Part shown: positions 37,723-49,444 of the stretch, piece by piece
How positions within the stretch are numbered: position 1 is the stretch's first letter
How the letters are laid out: each line of letters starts with the position of its first letter
Assembly (NCBI GenBank): GCA_036435485.1
Contig: CM071600.1
Coordinates: forward strand, 51,891,546-51,955,545
Length of the DNA: 64,000 bases
Reading direction: 5' to 3'
DNA from: Saposhnikovia divaricata
Lineage: Eukaryota; Streptophyta; Magnoliopsida; Apiales; Apiaceae
Translations under genes and position numbers: made by a program
The notes under the pieces: generated by a model
Databases searched by the model: none
Seen by the model: the letters and a program-made list of their open reading frames with translations, nothing else
What the model was told of the DNA's origin: nothing

Positions 37723-39607
37723 TTAATAATCTGGGTTTATTTCTCGTTGCTGTAACAAGTACTTCAGACTATGTTGGTCAGTGCGCACAATAAAGTGTCT
37801 CCCTAGTAGGTAATGTTTCCACTTAATGACTGATAAGCAAATAGCCATGAGTTCTTCCTCGTACACTGACTTTTGCCGGGCTTGAATCCTCAACAGTTTT
37901 CTAAAAAAGGCTACAGGATGATTTTTCTGCATCAATACTGCCCCCAAACCATAGCCTGATGCGTCTACTTTCACTATAAAATCTTGCTGAAAATCGGGAA
38001 GTATCAAAATAGGGGGGGTTCATCATAACGGCTTTCAAGTTGTTGAATGCCATTGTTGCCTCTTCAGACCACCCGATATTATTTTTTCGAAGCTGATTGG
38101 TTAAGGGTTGGGCTATGAGTGCGTAGTTGGCCACAAACTTTCTATAATATCCGGTAGGACCGAGAAATCCCCTTAATTCTCTAAGATTTGAAGGCTGTGG
38201 CCATTCTACCATTGCCTTAACCTTGTCCAAATCCATATCCACCCCCTCATTTGAAATATGGTGGCCAAGGTATGATATTGCAGATTGCACAAATATGCAT
38301 TTCTTCATGTTGACATACAACTTCTGCTTCTTTAGTGTCCTCAAGACCTGCTGTACGTGCCCTACATGTTCTGAACCCGATCGGCTATATATCAAGATAT
38401 CGTCAAAAAACACAAAAACGAAGCGTCTTAGAAAAGGTCTAAACACGTCATTCATTAGTGACTGAAAAGTTACCGAAGCATTCATGAGTCCAAATGGCAT
38501 GACTAAGAACTCATAATGCCCGTCATGAGTCCTAAATGCCGTCTTATGGACATCCTTGGCCTTAACCAAAATCTGATGGTAGCCCGCCTTCAAATCGAGT
38601 TTCGTGAAATATTTTGCGCCGTGTAGCTCATCAATCAGCTCGTCAATAACCAGTATTGGATATTTGTCCGGGATAGTTTCTTTATTTAATGCACGAAAGT
38701 CTATACAAAACCTCCACGACCCATCTTTCTTATTGACTAGCAAAACCGGACTTGAAAAAGCACTTTTAGATGGCTGTATGATCCCACCAGCTAACATCTC
38801 TGTAATGAGACGCTCAATTTCATCATTTTGACATTGTGGGTACCTATACGGTCTTACCCCAACGGGATTATTGCCCGACTTGAGGTTGATCACATGCTCA
38901 TGGCCTCTTAACGGTGGTAGCCCAACTAGTTCCTTGAACACCCCTTTAAACTTGGTTAGAACGTCCGTTAATCCTTCTAAACCCTCACTACACTGTTCCT
39001 CTGTCTTCTCTGCCCCTTTCTGCACACCCACATCCAAGTTGTTACACTCCACCAAATATCCTTGTCCCTCCTTTCGTAAACTCTTATACATAGCCTTAAA
39101 GGATATCTTAGCCCTGATCAACGACGGGTCTCCCGCTAGCTTCACCCTACTACCCCCAACTTTGAATTGCATAAACTGGGTCTTCCAGTTTGTGGTAACT
39201 GGGCCCAATGTTTCCAGCCATTGAATCCCGAGAATGACATCTGACGTGCCCAAGTCTAATGGCAAAAATTTCCCATCCAACTGCAAACTAACATCCTTAC
39301 AAATTCCCCTACCTCTAATAATTTCCCGAATTCCCAGCGATACACCAAACCCACCAGACTCCGTAACTGCCAATTGCAACTTCCGCACCAACGACAATGA
39401 AATAAAATTATGCTTTGCTCCCGGGTCTACCAAAATAATGACTTCTGTATCATCTATTTTACCCCTCAGTTTCAAGGTTTTAGGATTAGAAATTCCAACT
39501 ACTGAGTTTAGGGATACATCGGTAAGTATTTCCTCTATTGGTGATGATGGCGGTTCTGTACTTCCCTCGTAGGTTCCATCTTCTTCCTCCTCATCCACTA
39601 GAATCAC
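37723..39607 (-). pseudogene. Gypsy protease, reverse transcriptase and RNase H, frameshifted
   Basis: The protease is near the start, with EVIILVDPGAKHNFISLSLV, where Pro replaces the Ser of the usual D-S-G active site. Reverse transcriptase follows: KKDGSWRFCIDFRALNKETI, FTKLDLKAGYHQI, and VFVFFDDILIYSRSG, with the two catalytic Asp present. The frame is lost near 37990-38010 just after the connection domain. RNase H resumes in another frame (IVKVDASGYGLGAVLMQ to the end at 37723). Upstream, 39610-39730 has a Cys-x2-Cys-x7-His-Cys zinc knuckle of gag. Confidence 0.9.
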
Positions 39608-39745
39608 ACTAAGTTCCTTCCGTCTGTAGCAATGCCCAATTGTCCACTTATCATCGCATCTAAAACAGATGCCCTTAGCTTTTTTCTCTTGCAGCTCCCT
39701 TTCTGTTAGCCTTTTGAATTCATGTGCGGATTTGACAGGTACACT

Positions 39746-41529
39746 TTAGCTACTGAACCGTGGCGAATACACAGATGTTTGCGACTCAGACGCTATAGAA
39801 CCCCAACTATGACTAGCAACTGGACTAGAAGGGGGGATGCTTGAGTATGACGATCCCACCATACTAGAATGGTTGTATCCCAGAGATGACCCAGTTTTAA
39901 CATTACTCAAGATCTGTTTCCTTCCAACAGACACTTTGTGTTTCTCTTCGACACGAATGGCCAGGTCCATAACTTGTTCGAGGTTTATGGGATTCATGAG
40001 ACATACCTCAGCCTTGATATCTTTCTTCAACCCATTGACAAACTGCCCTAACAAAATATTCTCTGAGATCCTATCAAGAGGTGCTGCTGTTTCAACAAAC
40101 CGGCATCGGTATTCATTAACTATTGTGAGTTGTATTGTAGCTAGCCACTGCTCATACAAAGATCCTCCATAGGTTGGTCGAAACTGTCGGAGTAGGAAGT
40201 TTTTTAAATCCGCCCATAACCTAATAGGGTGTCTTTTCTGTTCCCATTGATTCCAACGAAGGGCGTCTCCTTCTAAAGCCACGGCTACCGCTTCCAACAT
40301 TTCCATTTCCATTATCCGATAAAAAGTAAAATATCGCTCCACTCTCAATATCCATCCATCCGGGTCCGTTCCATCAAATATCGGCATGTCAAGCTTCCTA
40401 TAACGCCAATTTTCGGGTCCTCCACCAGACCCCCCTCCACCAAAGCCACTATTCTGACCTCCTACAGATCCACATCTACCAACACCTCCCAAAACTGCAC
40501 CACCTCCCGATCCTCCTCATTTATGATTCTCTATCTCTGGCTCTTTCTGATGTTATTCTCAGTAATGGATATGATTTACAATTATACAATGTGTTTTTAT
40601 AAGCCCTAGATATCTTGGCCAGCAAGAAAAGTACTAAAAATACAATTTAAATCGAACTAGAATAAAAAATCAGGAAATTCCAGGATTTCGAGCGCACTCT
40701 GCGCAGTAGTAGCGCACTCTGCGCAGCTGGCTTCTGTTTCTGGCACTTGTGGCGCAGTCTGCGCAGTAGGAGCGCAGTCTGCCCTGCTGTGCTCTACCCG
40801 TTTGCTTTTCTTTTGCTGTTTTCTGCATTTTTTCTTCATTTCTTCTCTGTTTGCATCCGTTCTTTTTACAATAACTTCCATTCTTTATTTTCCTTGACTT
40901 GAAACCTTCATGAAAGCGTAGGGAAGCACTTCTTTCTTTATTCCAAACTCGAAATCCACTCCAAAATCAATGGAAATCTCCAACCCTAATCGATAGTTAC
41001 AATCCTGCACAACTACACAAAACACATCAAAAATATAACATACTTGAGACCAAGTCAATCAATTTAAGCCGAAATGAAGCAATCCAAGTGGATATGAAAT
41101 CCACTTATCACACCCCACAGATCGGTTTCCTCCTAACACTGGACCGGTCGAAGTAGAGCCAGTCAGATAAACACTATCATCTCCCTTTTCACCACTGGTA
41201 AGCCTGTGGTTCTGTAACTCTGTCATCATAGATCTCAATTCGGAATGAAACTTTAGTTGTTCGTTCCGAATCAAGGTAATCATCTGCTCGTGGGTCTCAC
41301 GGGATCGGTTAATTCTTCCTTCCAAACGAGCCGACATGGCCTCGATGGCTTCACTTTGCTTACAAGCCGCACCCGCTTGACCCTCTCTTAACAACTCCGT
41401 TAAGGACTGTTTCATCGAATGGATCACAGTTTCTACTTTGTTTGCCACCATCGTCGTCATGGTCTCCTCTATCACCACCGCCTTCTCCTCTAACTGCTGG
41501 ATACGCTGAAATGTTGTTGGAGGCCTCAT
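39746..41529 (-). pseudogene. Gypsy gag, interrupted
   Basis: The N-terminal frame (41059-41529) starts MRPPTTFQRIQQLEEKAVVI and is coiled-coil-like, ending GPVLGGNRSVG. The main capsid frame (39746-40492) contains LDMPIFDGTDPDGWILRVER and YFTFYRI, typical of gypsy gag, with GQFVNGLKKDIKAEV further on. Between them about 600 bases of unrelated sequence interrupt a Gly-rich linker. A stop separates it from the zinc knuckle and protease. Confidence 0.85.
40518..41110 (-). mobile_element. Insertion in gag, possibly a solo LTR
   Basis: On the minus strand it starts tgtgataagtggatttcata and carries a hairpin (aagtggat...atatccactt). Near the far end a TATA-like cttataaaaacacattg occurs. The Gly-rich gag linker resumes directly on the other side. 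In the middle gcgcactctgcgcag is repeated in alternating forms four times. I could not find matching TG/CA ends or a target duplication, so the solo-LTR reading is an inference. Confidence 0.4.
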
Positions 41530-41554
41530 TAGATCTGAGCTTTGATACCACTTT

Positions 41555-41859
41555 TGTAATAGACTACTAAATTGAATAACTGAATAACAACTAGATTACT
41601 GAAATTTTTAAGAAATCAACTCCGATTACAATACAGAAATAGAAAGAACGATATAGATGGCTTTCAAGAGGCCACCGCTCTCCTAATATTAATGTAACAC
41701 AATTCTTCGATGCAGATTCTTTTCCCTTTACCATATTTGTTCCCCTCTTTCCTCTTAGCTGTTAAGACCAATTTACCCTCCGCTATTTAGTACTATGACC
41801 GTTTTGCCCTTTCTTGTAGTGATATATGTTAATCAACGCAGTCCTGTGGGTCCATCACA
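41555..41859 (-). repeat. 5' LTR of the gypsy element (305 bp)
   Basis: Plus-strand limits tgtaatagactac and gggtccatcaca; the minus strand reads TG...CA. The primer-binding site lies just left of it (41535-41550, four bases away). Confidence 0.88.
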
Positions 41860-42060
41860 TTGTATTCCCTGTAGAACGCAGTCCTGTGAAATTAACAATG
41901 TTATCACTTTGTAAATTATACGAAAGAACTAGATGTGCCATGCAACTCTCTTTCATCTATCCACTCCGGGTCCATAACACTTGTATTTCCCGTAAAACGC
42001 GGTCCTGTCAAATTAACAATGTTATCACTTTGTAAATTAAACGAAAAAACTAGGTGTTGG
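41860..42060. repeat. 131-bp tandem repeat flanking the gypsy element
   Basis: The word ttgtatt-ccc-gta-aacgc occurs at 41860 and 41991, each followed by cctgt-aaattaacaatgtt. The second unit is preceded by ctatccactccgggtccata, which also ends the left flank at 33410-33435. The retrotransposon therefore inserted into the first unit. Confidence 0.8.
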
Positions 42061-42563
42061 TTCTAGTTTTCAATTATAGACAAATTATAAAGGTCGCACC
42101 CGCTACACAAGCATCTAGGTTTGGGAAATGCACAGCCACCTATGCATCAAGGCATATCCTAGGTGTATTCTAATCATCTAAGTGATGCATTAATGTCTAG
42201 GTGTCATCTAGAAGTTCTGAAGCACTACAATTTACGGGTATGCAGAAGAATGCGAGTTTTCATATTAGCACCCCCACGATATAACATTTAGGGTCACTAA
42301 CAGCAACAACCATGTCAAATTCTGCACTTGATAGACTTAACTGCTAGGAGCCTGCTTCAACCTTCTTCCCATACTTGCCCAATATAAGTTGGGACAATAT
42401 AACATTATTTTCAGTTTTTCACCTCTGGTGACTAAAACTCATACCAAACCAGTTAGTTCCATTAAAACTTAGTCCTTACGGTCAATCGACCAAAACATGC
42501 TTTCTTTCTTTGCTTTTTTGCTCAATCATAACATGATTTCTTTAATATCATTAAACTTAGTAA
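42061..42563. other. Spacer without recognised gene
   Basis: No ORF or element terminus stands out. It separates the repeat pair from the SRO-like fragment. Confidence 0.4.
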
Positions 42564-42768
42564 TTACGTAACCCGGGTTGATTTGAGAGGAGATAAGTAA
42601 ACACCAACACCATAAGCTTCTCCTAAAGATGCCTTCGTGGGATTGCCAAATCCATTACTCAAAATCCTCTCCACACCATCACTCGAACACCTGAGCAATC
42701 CTCACAATGACATCACCTCGAGCAGCCTTCGTAATCTCCACTTGGTTAAAAACCACTCACACCAACCT
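42564..42768 (-). pseudogene. SRO/RCD1-like (PARP-fold) fragment, frameshifted
   Basis: SRO proteins are plant stress regulators with a PARP-like fold. The minus strand reads VFNQVEITKAARGDVIVR in one frame, then a stop. In a shifted frame it continues SSDGVERILSNGFGNPTKAS, LGEAYGVGVYLSPLKSTRVT and a TAA at 42564-42566. This corresponds to the segment of RCD1/SRO proteins around Q-V-E-I-T, R-G-D-A-N-V-R and the Y-G-x-G-V-H/Y-L strand. One frameshift breaks it and the rest of the gene is absent, so it is a fragment. Identification is from remembered motif patterns. Confidence 0.6.
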
Positions 42769-44295
42769 CTATCAACCCATGTAGTCCTTGTAACCTAACA
42801 AATACCCACAAATACACCAAATACTTAATGCCCTCCTAATTCATCATTATCTAAACCATCATCCTATAAAAATCCAGCAAATACTATAAACCCCAAATTT
42901 TAACATTATAGGGGTTCACATCACAAAACATGAACTAATTAAATCAATCACATTTTCCAAGAAATTAATCCATGATCACTTTCATATTTCAAAAATGCGC
43001 ACCACGGAAAGATAAAGTAAAAAGTTAAAAAAGCAAAAAAGTAGCTTTTAAATCTTGCATTAGCTTGGATCTTTATTTTCTTTTATATTGTTATTACCAT
43101 TCTCGCTTGTATATATGTAGTTCAATAATTCAATATCTACTTCAAATTTGTATTTTCCTCTATACAATTTTAGAGAATAAGAAAAAATGAAAATGCTGGC
43201 AAACATGCATATCAGAAAGCTACACGTTTCATATCTTTCAGAGGACCAAATACATGTATACTCGCTTCCAGATTTCACTTAATACATGTATACTCGCTTC
43301 CATATTTCACTTATTATCTAAATGATTCCAAAAATTTTCAACTTACAATAGTACAACTCCAAAATTGAGTGATCCCTGATCACCATAAAACCTGACGTTT
43401 TTAATCAGCTGGCAGAAACGTTACAACTGAAGTCCCTGCCCAAAAGAAGCAACAGCTTACCAAATATTTAAGAACATAAGACAGGTCTTCAAGATTATAT
43501 ATTTTTAACAGGAACATGAAGAAACAAATATTACCTTTTGTTCCCTCATTCAAATCTAATTATTTACCACTAAACGAGCCCTTGCTGACGGCAATCTACA
43601 GAAAGAGCCAATTAAACCAGATATCAATCAAGGAGTTACAAAGTGAATACTGATAACACGGTTATATAAAAATAGACAGACATTTACAAGATTATTGTTC
43701 CTCAAGTATCAAACACATATATGAGGCAAAAATATTTGTACAAATCGCATGTAGATGTCAGATTACATAAATGCCAGTAAAACAAGCACTGAAGGTAATT
43801 GAGAAAATATCAGATATCGTGGATAGATGAATAAAGTTATTAGCAGAACCAACATAGTTCACCTGTTGACCATAAAATTGAACATGCAACTTTATAAAAT
43901 TTGACAAACTCGAACTTTAGAAAATTTATATTCATCCAAAAGTAAAATTTACTGCAATTTAAATGCAACCTGTATGACCTGAATCTAACTATTAAAAAAC
44001 ACTATAGTCTACATAACTATTTTCCATCATCAGTGTAACGCCCCCAAATCAGATATACTCCAATTTGAGTCATCACGCCTTCTCACAATCATACCTGTCC
44101 CATAATACAATAATATACAAAATCTGCTCCATAATATTACAACTTAAACCAAAATAATATTACAAACTATTCCTCAAACTCATTTACATCATTACAACAT
44201 AAAATATAATATAAGGACCTTAACAAAAGTTGTTACACAATACTAAGGCATTATAGCTATGCCAGCAAAACTCCCAGTCTGGTGAATACTAATAA
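42769..44295. other. AT-rich spacer
   Basis: No recognised gene. A small direct repeat, aatacatgtatactcgcttc, occurs near 43250 and 43282. At 44035 the sequence tgtaacgcccccaaatcaga looks like the start of an LTR, but no end or target duplication was found. Confidence 0.4.
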
Positions 44296-45521
44296 GGCTC
44301 CATTTGTTAATAGCGGAATGAGAGAGTATGAAGTGAACTGGTCCTATATCATCTATTTAGATTGTTTGGTTGATATAACAAGTGTCTGGACGACACCAAA
44401 ATTTCTCTGGACCATTACTCCTAAAAATTTCAACTAAACGGTTCAAATTGTGCATTACACCACCCGCCTACTTTCACTCCTGTAAACAAATTCTATTCAT
44501 TTGAATAAAACTCGCTTATTTTGCACGGGTTACTTTTTTTTATATAATTTATTTATAATGTAATAAGATATTATAAATCCTAATTTTAATGTGTTATTGG
44601 AAGAATTTGAACATTAATTTTTTGTCTATAACAATTTTTAGTATTAAATATAAATTAATATGTTGTTGACGGGAATCGAACCTTAGACCTCTGTATATAA
44701 CAATTTTTATTATTATTGTACCTAACGGTCATGTTCTATTTGAATTGAGGATTTAACGGTTATGAATGAGTGATAACCAAAAATGATAATAAAAAATAGG
44801 GGGTTAACTAAACTACAAATTATACCCCCTTTCGCTTATTATAATATACTCCCTCAGTCCCAATAGGTTCTTTACCTTTTAGAATGAGGTTTCTGGCACG
44901 CATTTTAAGGTGCATTTTAAGGATAGTTTCATAACTTATTTTTAAAATTTTCTTTTTTTGTATAAAAATATAATGTATATATTTTTATACAAAAAAAAAA
45001 AGAAAAGTTTAAAAACAAATTATGCAACTACCCTTAAAATACACCTTAAAATGCGTGCCAGAAAGTGTAAAAAAAGAGGTAAAGAATTGGTTGGAACGAA
45101 GGGAGTATAACATAACTCATAAGTATTATTTAAATATAAGCTTGTAGAGAATTGAATGATAAAAATATATAATAAGTAAATATTATTTAATTATGCAGTA
45201 TATGGAATCGAACACGAAATAAAATTAAATAAATAAATCATGTATAATTATGTAGTTGGAAAGAATCGAATCTAGGGTTAATTGATAACTAAATTTGGTA
45301 CTTTGGTATTATTGCGCGTCATTAAAACATGATTTTTCATATTAATAAATAGTTTAGATAGATTACAAGGTAGTATAACAAAAAAATCTGCAAAATTCTT
45401 TCATTCAGAAAAATTGAAAATTAATTTAACAAATACCATTATTCGTCCAGCATTCAGATTAGTCATTCGTTCAGAATTTTAATCATTCAGAAAATACCGT
45501 TCAGATTTAACAAATGACCCC
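44296..45521. mobile_element. TIR element with TAA target duplication, holding a Stowaway MITE
   Basis: Ends GGCTCCATTTGTTAA and (inverted) GGGGTCATTTGTTAA, flanked by TAA on both sides (44293-44295, 45522-45524), consistent with PIF/Harbinger. Non-coding, 1226 bp including the nested 257-bp MITE. Confidence 0.65.
44849..45105. mobile_element. Stowaway-type MITE, full-length hairpin
   Basis: Ends CTCCCTCAGTCCCAATAGG and (inverted) CTCCCTTCGTTCCAACCAA, flanked by TA. Both halves are inverted copies through to the centre (ttttgtataaaaatata), including a shared ctggcacgcattttaaggtg arm, so the whole element can fold into one hairpin. Confidence 0.88.
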
Positions 45522-45962
45522 TAAGTCATCTTCTCTTTCACTTTTCCTGCAGAGGGGTGGGTCTCCTGATTTTCTCCCTTAACTGTAAAATATAAACGAG
45601 TAATATCATGAGCGACAAAAGCGCTCAGCAAGGATACTACTAGAGTAGTAAGATACACCAGATAATTCCCATTTATAAATGATATATTTATTAATGAAGT
45701 AACCATAAAGGAATGGAAAGGGTTTGATTAAGGACAAAACTCCACTTACTCGTTTCCTCACAACTCAAGAACTCTAATGATCTCTAATAGGGCTGAGCAA
45801 AAATCCGAAAAAATCCGAATCCGAATCCGCTAAAAACCAATTCGTATAAATCCGATCCTAAACCGAAACCGAAAAATTAAAATCCGAATCTGATTATGCT
45901 GTTTCGGTTTCTTGTCAAATCCGATCTGATAAAACCCGAATCCGATCCGATTATAATAAATA

Positions 45963-45993
<31 letters not shown>

Positions 45994-46350
45994 ATTAATA
46001 AATACACACATTTTTTTTGAAATATAACTGCTAAAAAATAGAAATGGGTAGTTGGGCTCTGTCTCTTGGCAATTTGGGCCAGCAGTCCAGTTAAATTAAA
46101 ACCTAATCAATCTAATATCTAATTACTTCACTCTTGCACACAACACAGCCGCACAGCGAACCCGCCGAATACTCTGCGACCTGCGTCTCTGCCTCTTTTT
46201 ATCTTGTCTATTTTCTTAGCGACTCTTCCTGGCTCTGAGTTGAATCCGGAAGCCCCTATCTCCTCTTGTATTCCAATTGCAAAACCTACGCAGCTCAGTG
46301 CTCACGGCGGGCCGACAAATTACAATCAAGGTGTATTCACAAATCACAAT

Positions 46351-47285
46351 CATGGAAGCTCCATCTGAGAATCAAACTCCTCAAGAAGAAGCACCTACAA
46401 AACAAATAGATGAAGTGATATGTTTTTATACTTTACAATTTGCGATTTTTGTTTTATGTTCTATGTTCTTTACTTTCGGTTTATGCTAGTTTAGTAGTTT
46501 TATAAGTTGTATAAACTTCGCACCGTTAAACCTCACACCTTTAATCAAGAATGGTTAAGGTAAAAAGTTACATAGAATTTTGCTTTGCCAAAATTTATGG
46601 GAGAGGGTCTACTAAAAATGTTATAATGTGTGATAAAGTATTGAAGACTTTGCAAGAACTTTTTGACTACTACATGAACTCGAAGGGCCATGAAAATTCT
46701 TCTTCTCAACCTAAAACAAATCCACCGGATGGTTCTTGGCAAGATGATTTTGAAGAGTATATGGATAATCGGGATGAAGGAGGGATAGGAAAATCGGAAC
46801 TTGATGTCTACTTAGTTGATACAAGAGAAAGATAATAGATGCCTCGTAAGCATGTGTTGGGTATGCCGGTTTCTTCCGTTGCCTCGGAAGCAGCTTTTAG
46901 TACCGGTGGAAGGACAATAGATGCCTATCGAAGCTCCCTTTCACCAAAGACAATTGAAGCATTAGTTTGTAGCCAAGATTGGCTATGAAGTTCTGAGACT
47001 GTCATTGATCTAAGAGGGGAACCAACAGAGTATCTACAACTTGAGAAATTGGAAAATGGTAATTTTGCTATAGTTTTCAGCATTATTTTACAATCTGCTC
47101 TTTTCTGCTATTCAATTTGTTGTTCACTGCTATAATATAAACTGTCAGATTCTGCTCTATTTATGTTCTGTTCTGTCCTGAATTCTGTTCTGCTGTGCAA
47201 TCTGATAAATAAAATGTTTATTATTTTTAGATGAAGTCAAAGTGGTTGAAAATTCGTTTGAGGTGCTGGACCTTGACGATGACTA
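46351..47285 (+). pseudogene. hAT transposase remnants, internally deleted
   Basis: A short first exon starts MEAPSENQTPQEEAPTKQID and ends at a GT donor near 46413. A second frame (46551-46835) includes YIEFCFAKIYGRGS and ends KSELDVYLVDT. The BED finger and most of the catalytic core are missing. After a stop, LGMPVSSVASEAAFSTGGRT and DAYRSSLSPKTIEAL form the C-terminal dimerisation domain up to about 46988. A final short frame, ENSFEVLDLDDD, precedes a TAG near 47284. It cannot make an active enzyme, so the element was mobilised in trans. Confidence 0.85.
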
Positions 47286-48950
47286 GAGACTAGAGGTAAG
47301 TCCCCTGGAATGCAATTTATATTCTTCTCGTTGCAAGCACTGCAGTCTCTTGATTTCTTTCTAGCTGAGTGAGTTTAAATGTGCTGATTATACTTAAAAT
47401 TGCTAGAATTTGTATATCTTCTAGGTACTACATACACTTATACATCTCATTTTGTCGAGGGAATACCGAAACTATGTGTTCAGATAACATGTACTGTCTT
47501 ATCTCTACTGATCTCTTTACATTGACATTACAAAGAAACTGAAAATTCTACATGGCTGTGGAACAAGAATTGCAGTATGGGACTAATTCTGAATCTATTA
47601 TTTATTTGTTCCTGACTTAACATATGAATATTGTGGATTCAGAAAAAGAAAACATATGAATGTTGTACTATTGTACTCTGTGTTCTAACAGATTAACTGA
47701 AAAGATAGAGGCAAAAGTATAACCTAGCAATAAGACTGAATGAAATATGATAGGTATGCAATTGGGCAGATACAATATAAGCCTATTAGGTTGGTCACTG
47801 GTTTTAAAAAAATGGGTTGGTCATCATGGTACCAAAAGAAAGCTTAACATTCTAAATTTAGAAGCCTGGGCCTAATTTCACCAGCAATGCTAGGCTATTT
47901 CCTCATTTCCTCTTGGCGTATAATGTATATTTAAAGTAGTATTTATAAGTGTGCAAGATAGATCTGGTAGGAATAAATCGGCGGAGACACAGGATGAGAA
48001 TCGTAAAGTAAAGATATAGTACTCCACAACCAGAGGCAGTAGCAGCCATGCATCTTACTGGAGCCCTATAATTGTTTCTAAGTCTTGAACTCAAATTAGA
48101 TTTAGAACTTACATTAGAGCTGATATTCGAACCTTCAAAATTTGGAACAGACTTTGAATTATTAGAAGGATGTATGAAAAAAATGTGGAATATGTAATTC
48201 AGTGTTATTCATCATCCAAACTTCTTATTTTGTTCGATTAATAGTACATGTCACAAATCAGCTGCTGCTTAGTGATGTCGTACTCAGATACTATTGAACT
48301 GTCAGATTATAAATCAACTCTATTATGCAGCTTCAGTAACTTATTTGTTTTTAAGTTAACCTTCTAAGAAATTAACTTCGAGATCTATAGTCAAAGTTTG
48401 TCTGTTGATCAAGTGTATTGGTTAAAACTTAAATGATTGTTCACCTTTATGAATTGTGTTGTATGGGATGTAAGTCGCTACTTCAATGTTGTATTAGTAG
48501 AACCAAATCCAGAGATTATGCCTAATAGTAGCAATATACGCATTTAGACACTAAGCTACATAGAATTAGTTTAGCAGGTTCCTCATATATTGAACTTTAC
48601 CTTTCTTCATATGACTGTATAATCAAAGTTTTTCATGCATTTGTTAACCCAATTCAGTTGTTTATGTTATCATTACCAAGCCTATATGCTATAACTTTTC
48701 AGTCTTATATAATCAATTATTTATGTTGTTATGCTAGGTTGCTCATCATTTCTATGTTACACTCAGCGGAGCTTTTGTGTCTCTGTAAGTTTTATAATTT
48801 GTATTATATATTTATGCACCTGCAAGACCCTGAATACTTAAAATTAGTTAGTTCAGTTTATGATTGGTTTGCCTGTATTGAGAATTGTTCGTGTTCTTTT
48901 TGTTTATTTTATTTACTATGACACGGCCAGTAACATTCCCATGATTGCAG
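47286..48950. other. Interior of the hAT element, probably captured intron
   Basis: Non-coding and T-rich on the plus strand, ending in the acceptor atgattgcag that precedes the helicase exon. The contrast with the transposase part suggests it came in with the host gene, but I cannot define the junction. Confidence 0.4.
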
Positions 48951-49061
48951 GTAGTTGTTGTCTCTGGTGAAACTGGCTGTGGTAAAACCACACAACTTCC
49001 TCAATATATTTTAGAGTATGAGGTTGAAGCTGCTCATGGTGCAGCTTGCAGTTGTACCTAG
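48951..49061 (+). pseudogene. Captured exon of a DExH-box RNA helicase
   Basis: After an intron-like acceptor, the frame reads VVVVSGETGCGKTTQLPQYI and LEYEVEAAHGAACSC and meets a TAG at 49059-49061. SGETGCGKTTQ is the Walker A (motif I) of DExH/DEAH helicases, and the following residues match the DHX36-like plant DExH3/5 group, which then has IICTQPRRISA. Only this exon is present and it lies wholly inside the hAT ends, so it is a transduplicated host-gene fragment. Confidence 0.85.
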
Positions 49062-49444
49062 GATTCTTTGCTTCTCATCAGTAATAGGCTAATAGCCATG
49101 TAATGGAACCTATTTTTGAGAATTTCTATATTGTTTAGTTCCAGTGAGGATTATCAATTATGTACCAAATTTTCTATTTGTAGCAGATGGATTATGCTAA
49201 GTTTTTTTTTTCTCAGAGCTTTTTTTCGTTTACATTTTCTTCAAGAATTATTTTAATATGAGTCGGGTTTAAAACCGAAACCGATCCGATTGCATCCGAT
49301 CCGACAATTTTGAATCCGAACCCGAATCGCCGGTTTCGGTTGTGGTTTCGGTTTTAGTTTTTAAAACCCGAAGAGTTTCGGGTTCGGTTTCGGTTTTATC
49401 ATAAATCCGATCCGATCCGATCCGTGCTCTCCCCTAATCTCTAA

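Larger units (their letters stand above)
33436..41859 (-). mobile_element. Ty3/gypsy chromovirus LTR retrotransposon, decayed
   Basis: Minus-strand element. The 5' LTR is 41555-41859; the 3' LTR is 33436-33451 plus 35327-35617, split by a PIF-type element. The primer-binding site TGGTATCAAAGCTCAG lies four bases inside the 5' LTR, and the polypurine tract (gtctttgggggcatggcaa) borders the 3' LTR. Order is gag, protease, RT, RNase H, integrase, chromodomain. Pol is broken by frameshifts, a duplicated integrase block and stops. The flanks lack a clean 5-bp target duplication (aacac on the left, ttgta on the right). Confidence 0.9.
45788..49436 (+). mobile_element. hAT element with deleted transposase and captured gene exon
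   Basis: Perfect 8-bp target duplication ATCTCTAA (45780-45787 and 49437-49444). Ends tagggctgagcaaaaatccg and (inverted) taggggagagcacggatcgg, with many subterminal aatccga/ccgatcc repeats. It contains transposase remnants on the left and a helicase exon on the right. Confidence 0.92.

Noticed and set aside
38223..39572. Several plus-strand ORFs of 75-117 codons
   Set aside because: They are antisense shadows of the gypsy protease-RT region.
44035..44295. Possible LTR start tgtaacgcccccaaatcaga
   Set aside because: No matching end, primer site or target duplication; it runs into a TIR element.
44671..44692. T-arm-like ggaatcgaacc sequence suggesting a tRNA
   Set aside because: No acceptor stem or anticodon arm can be folded around it.
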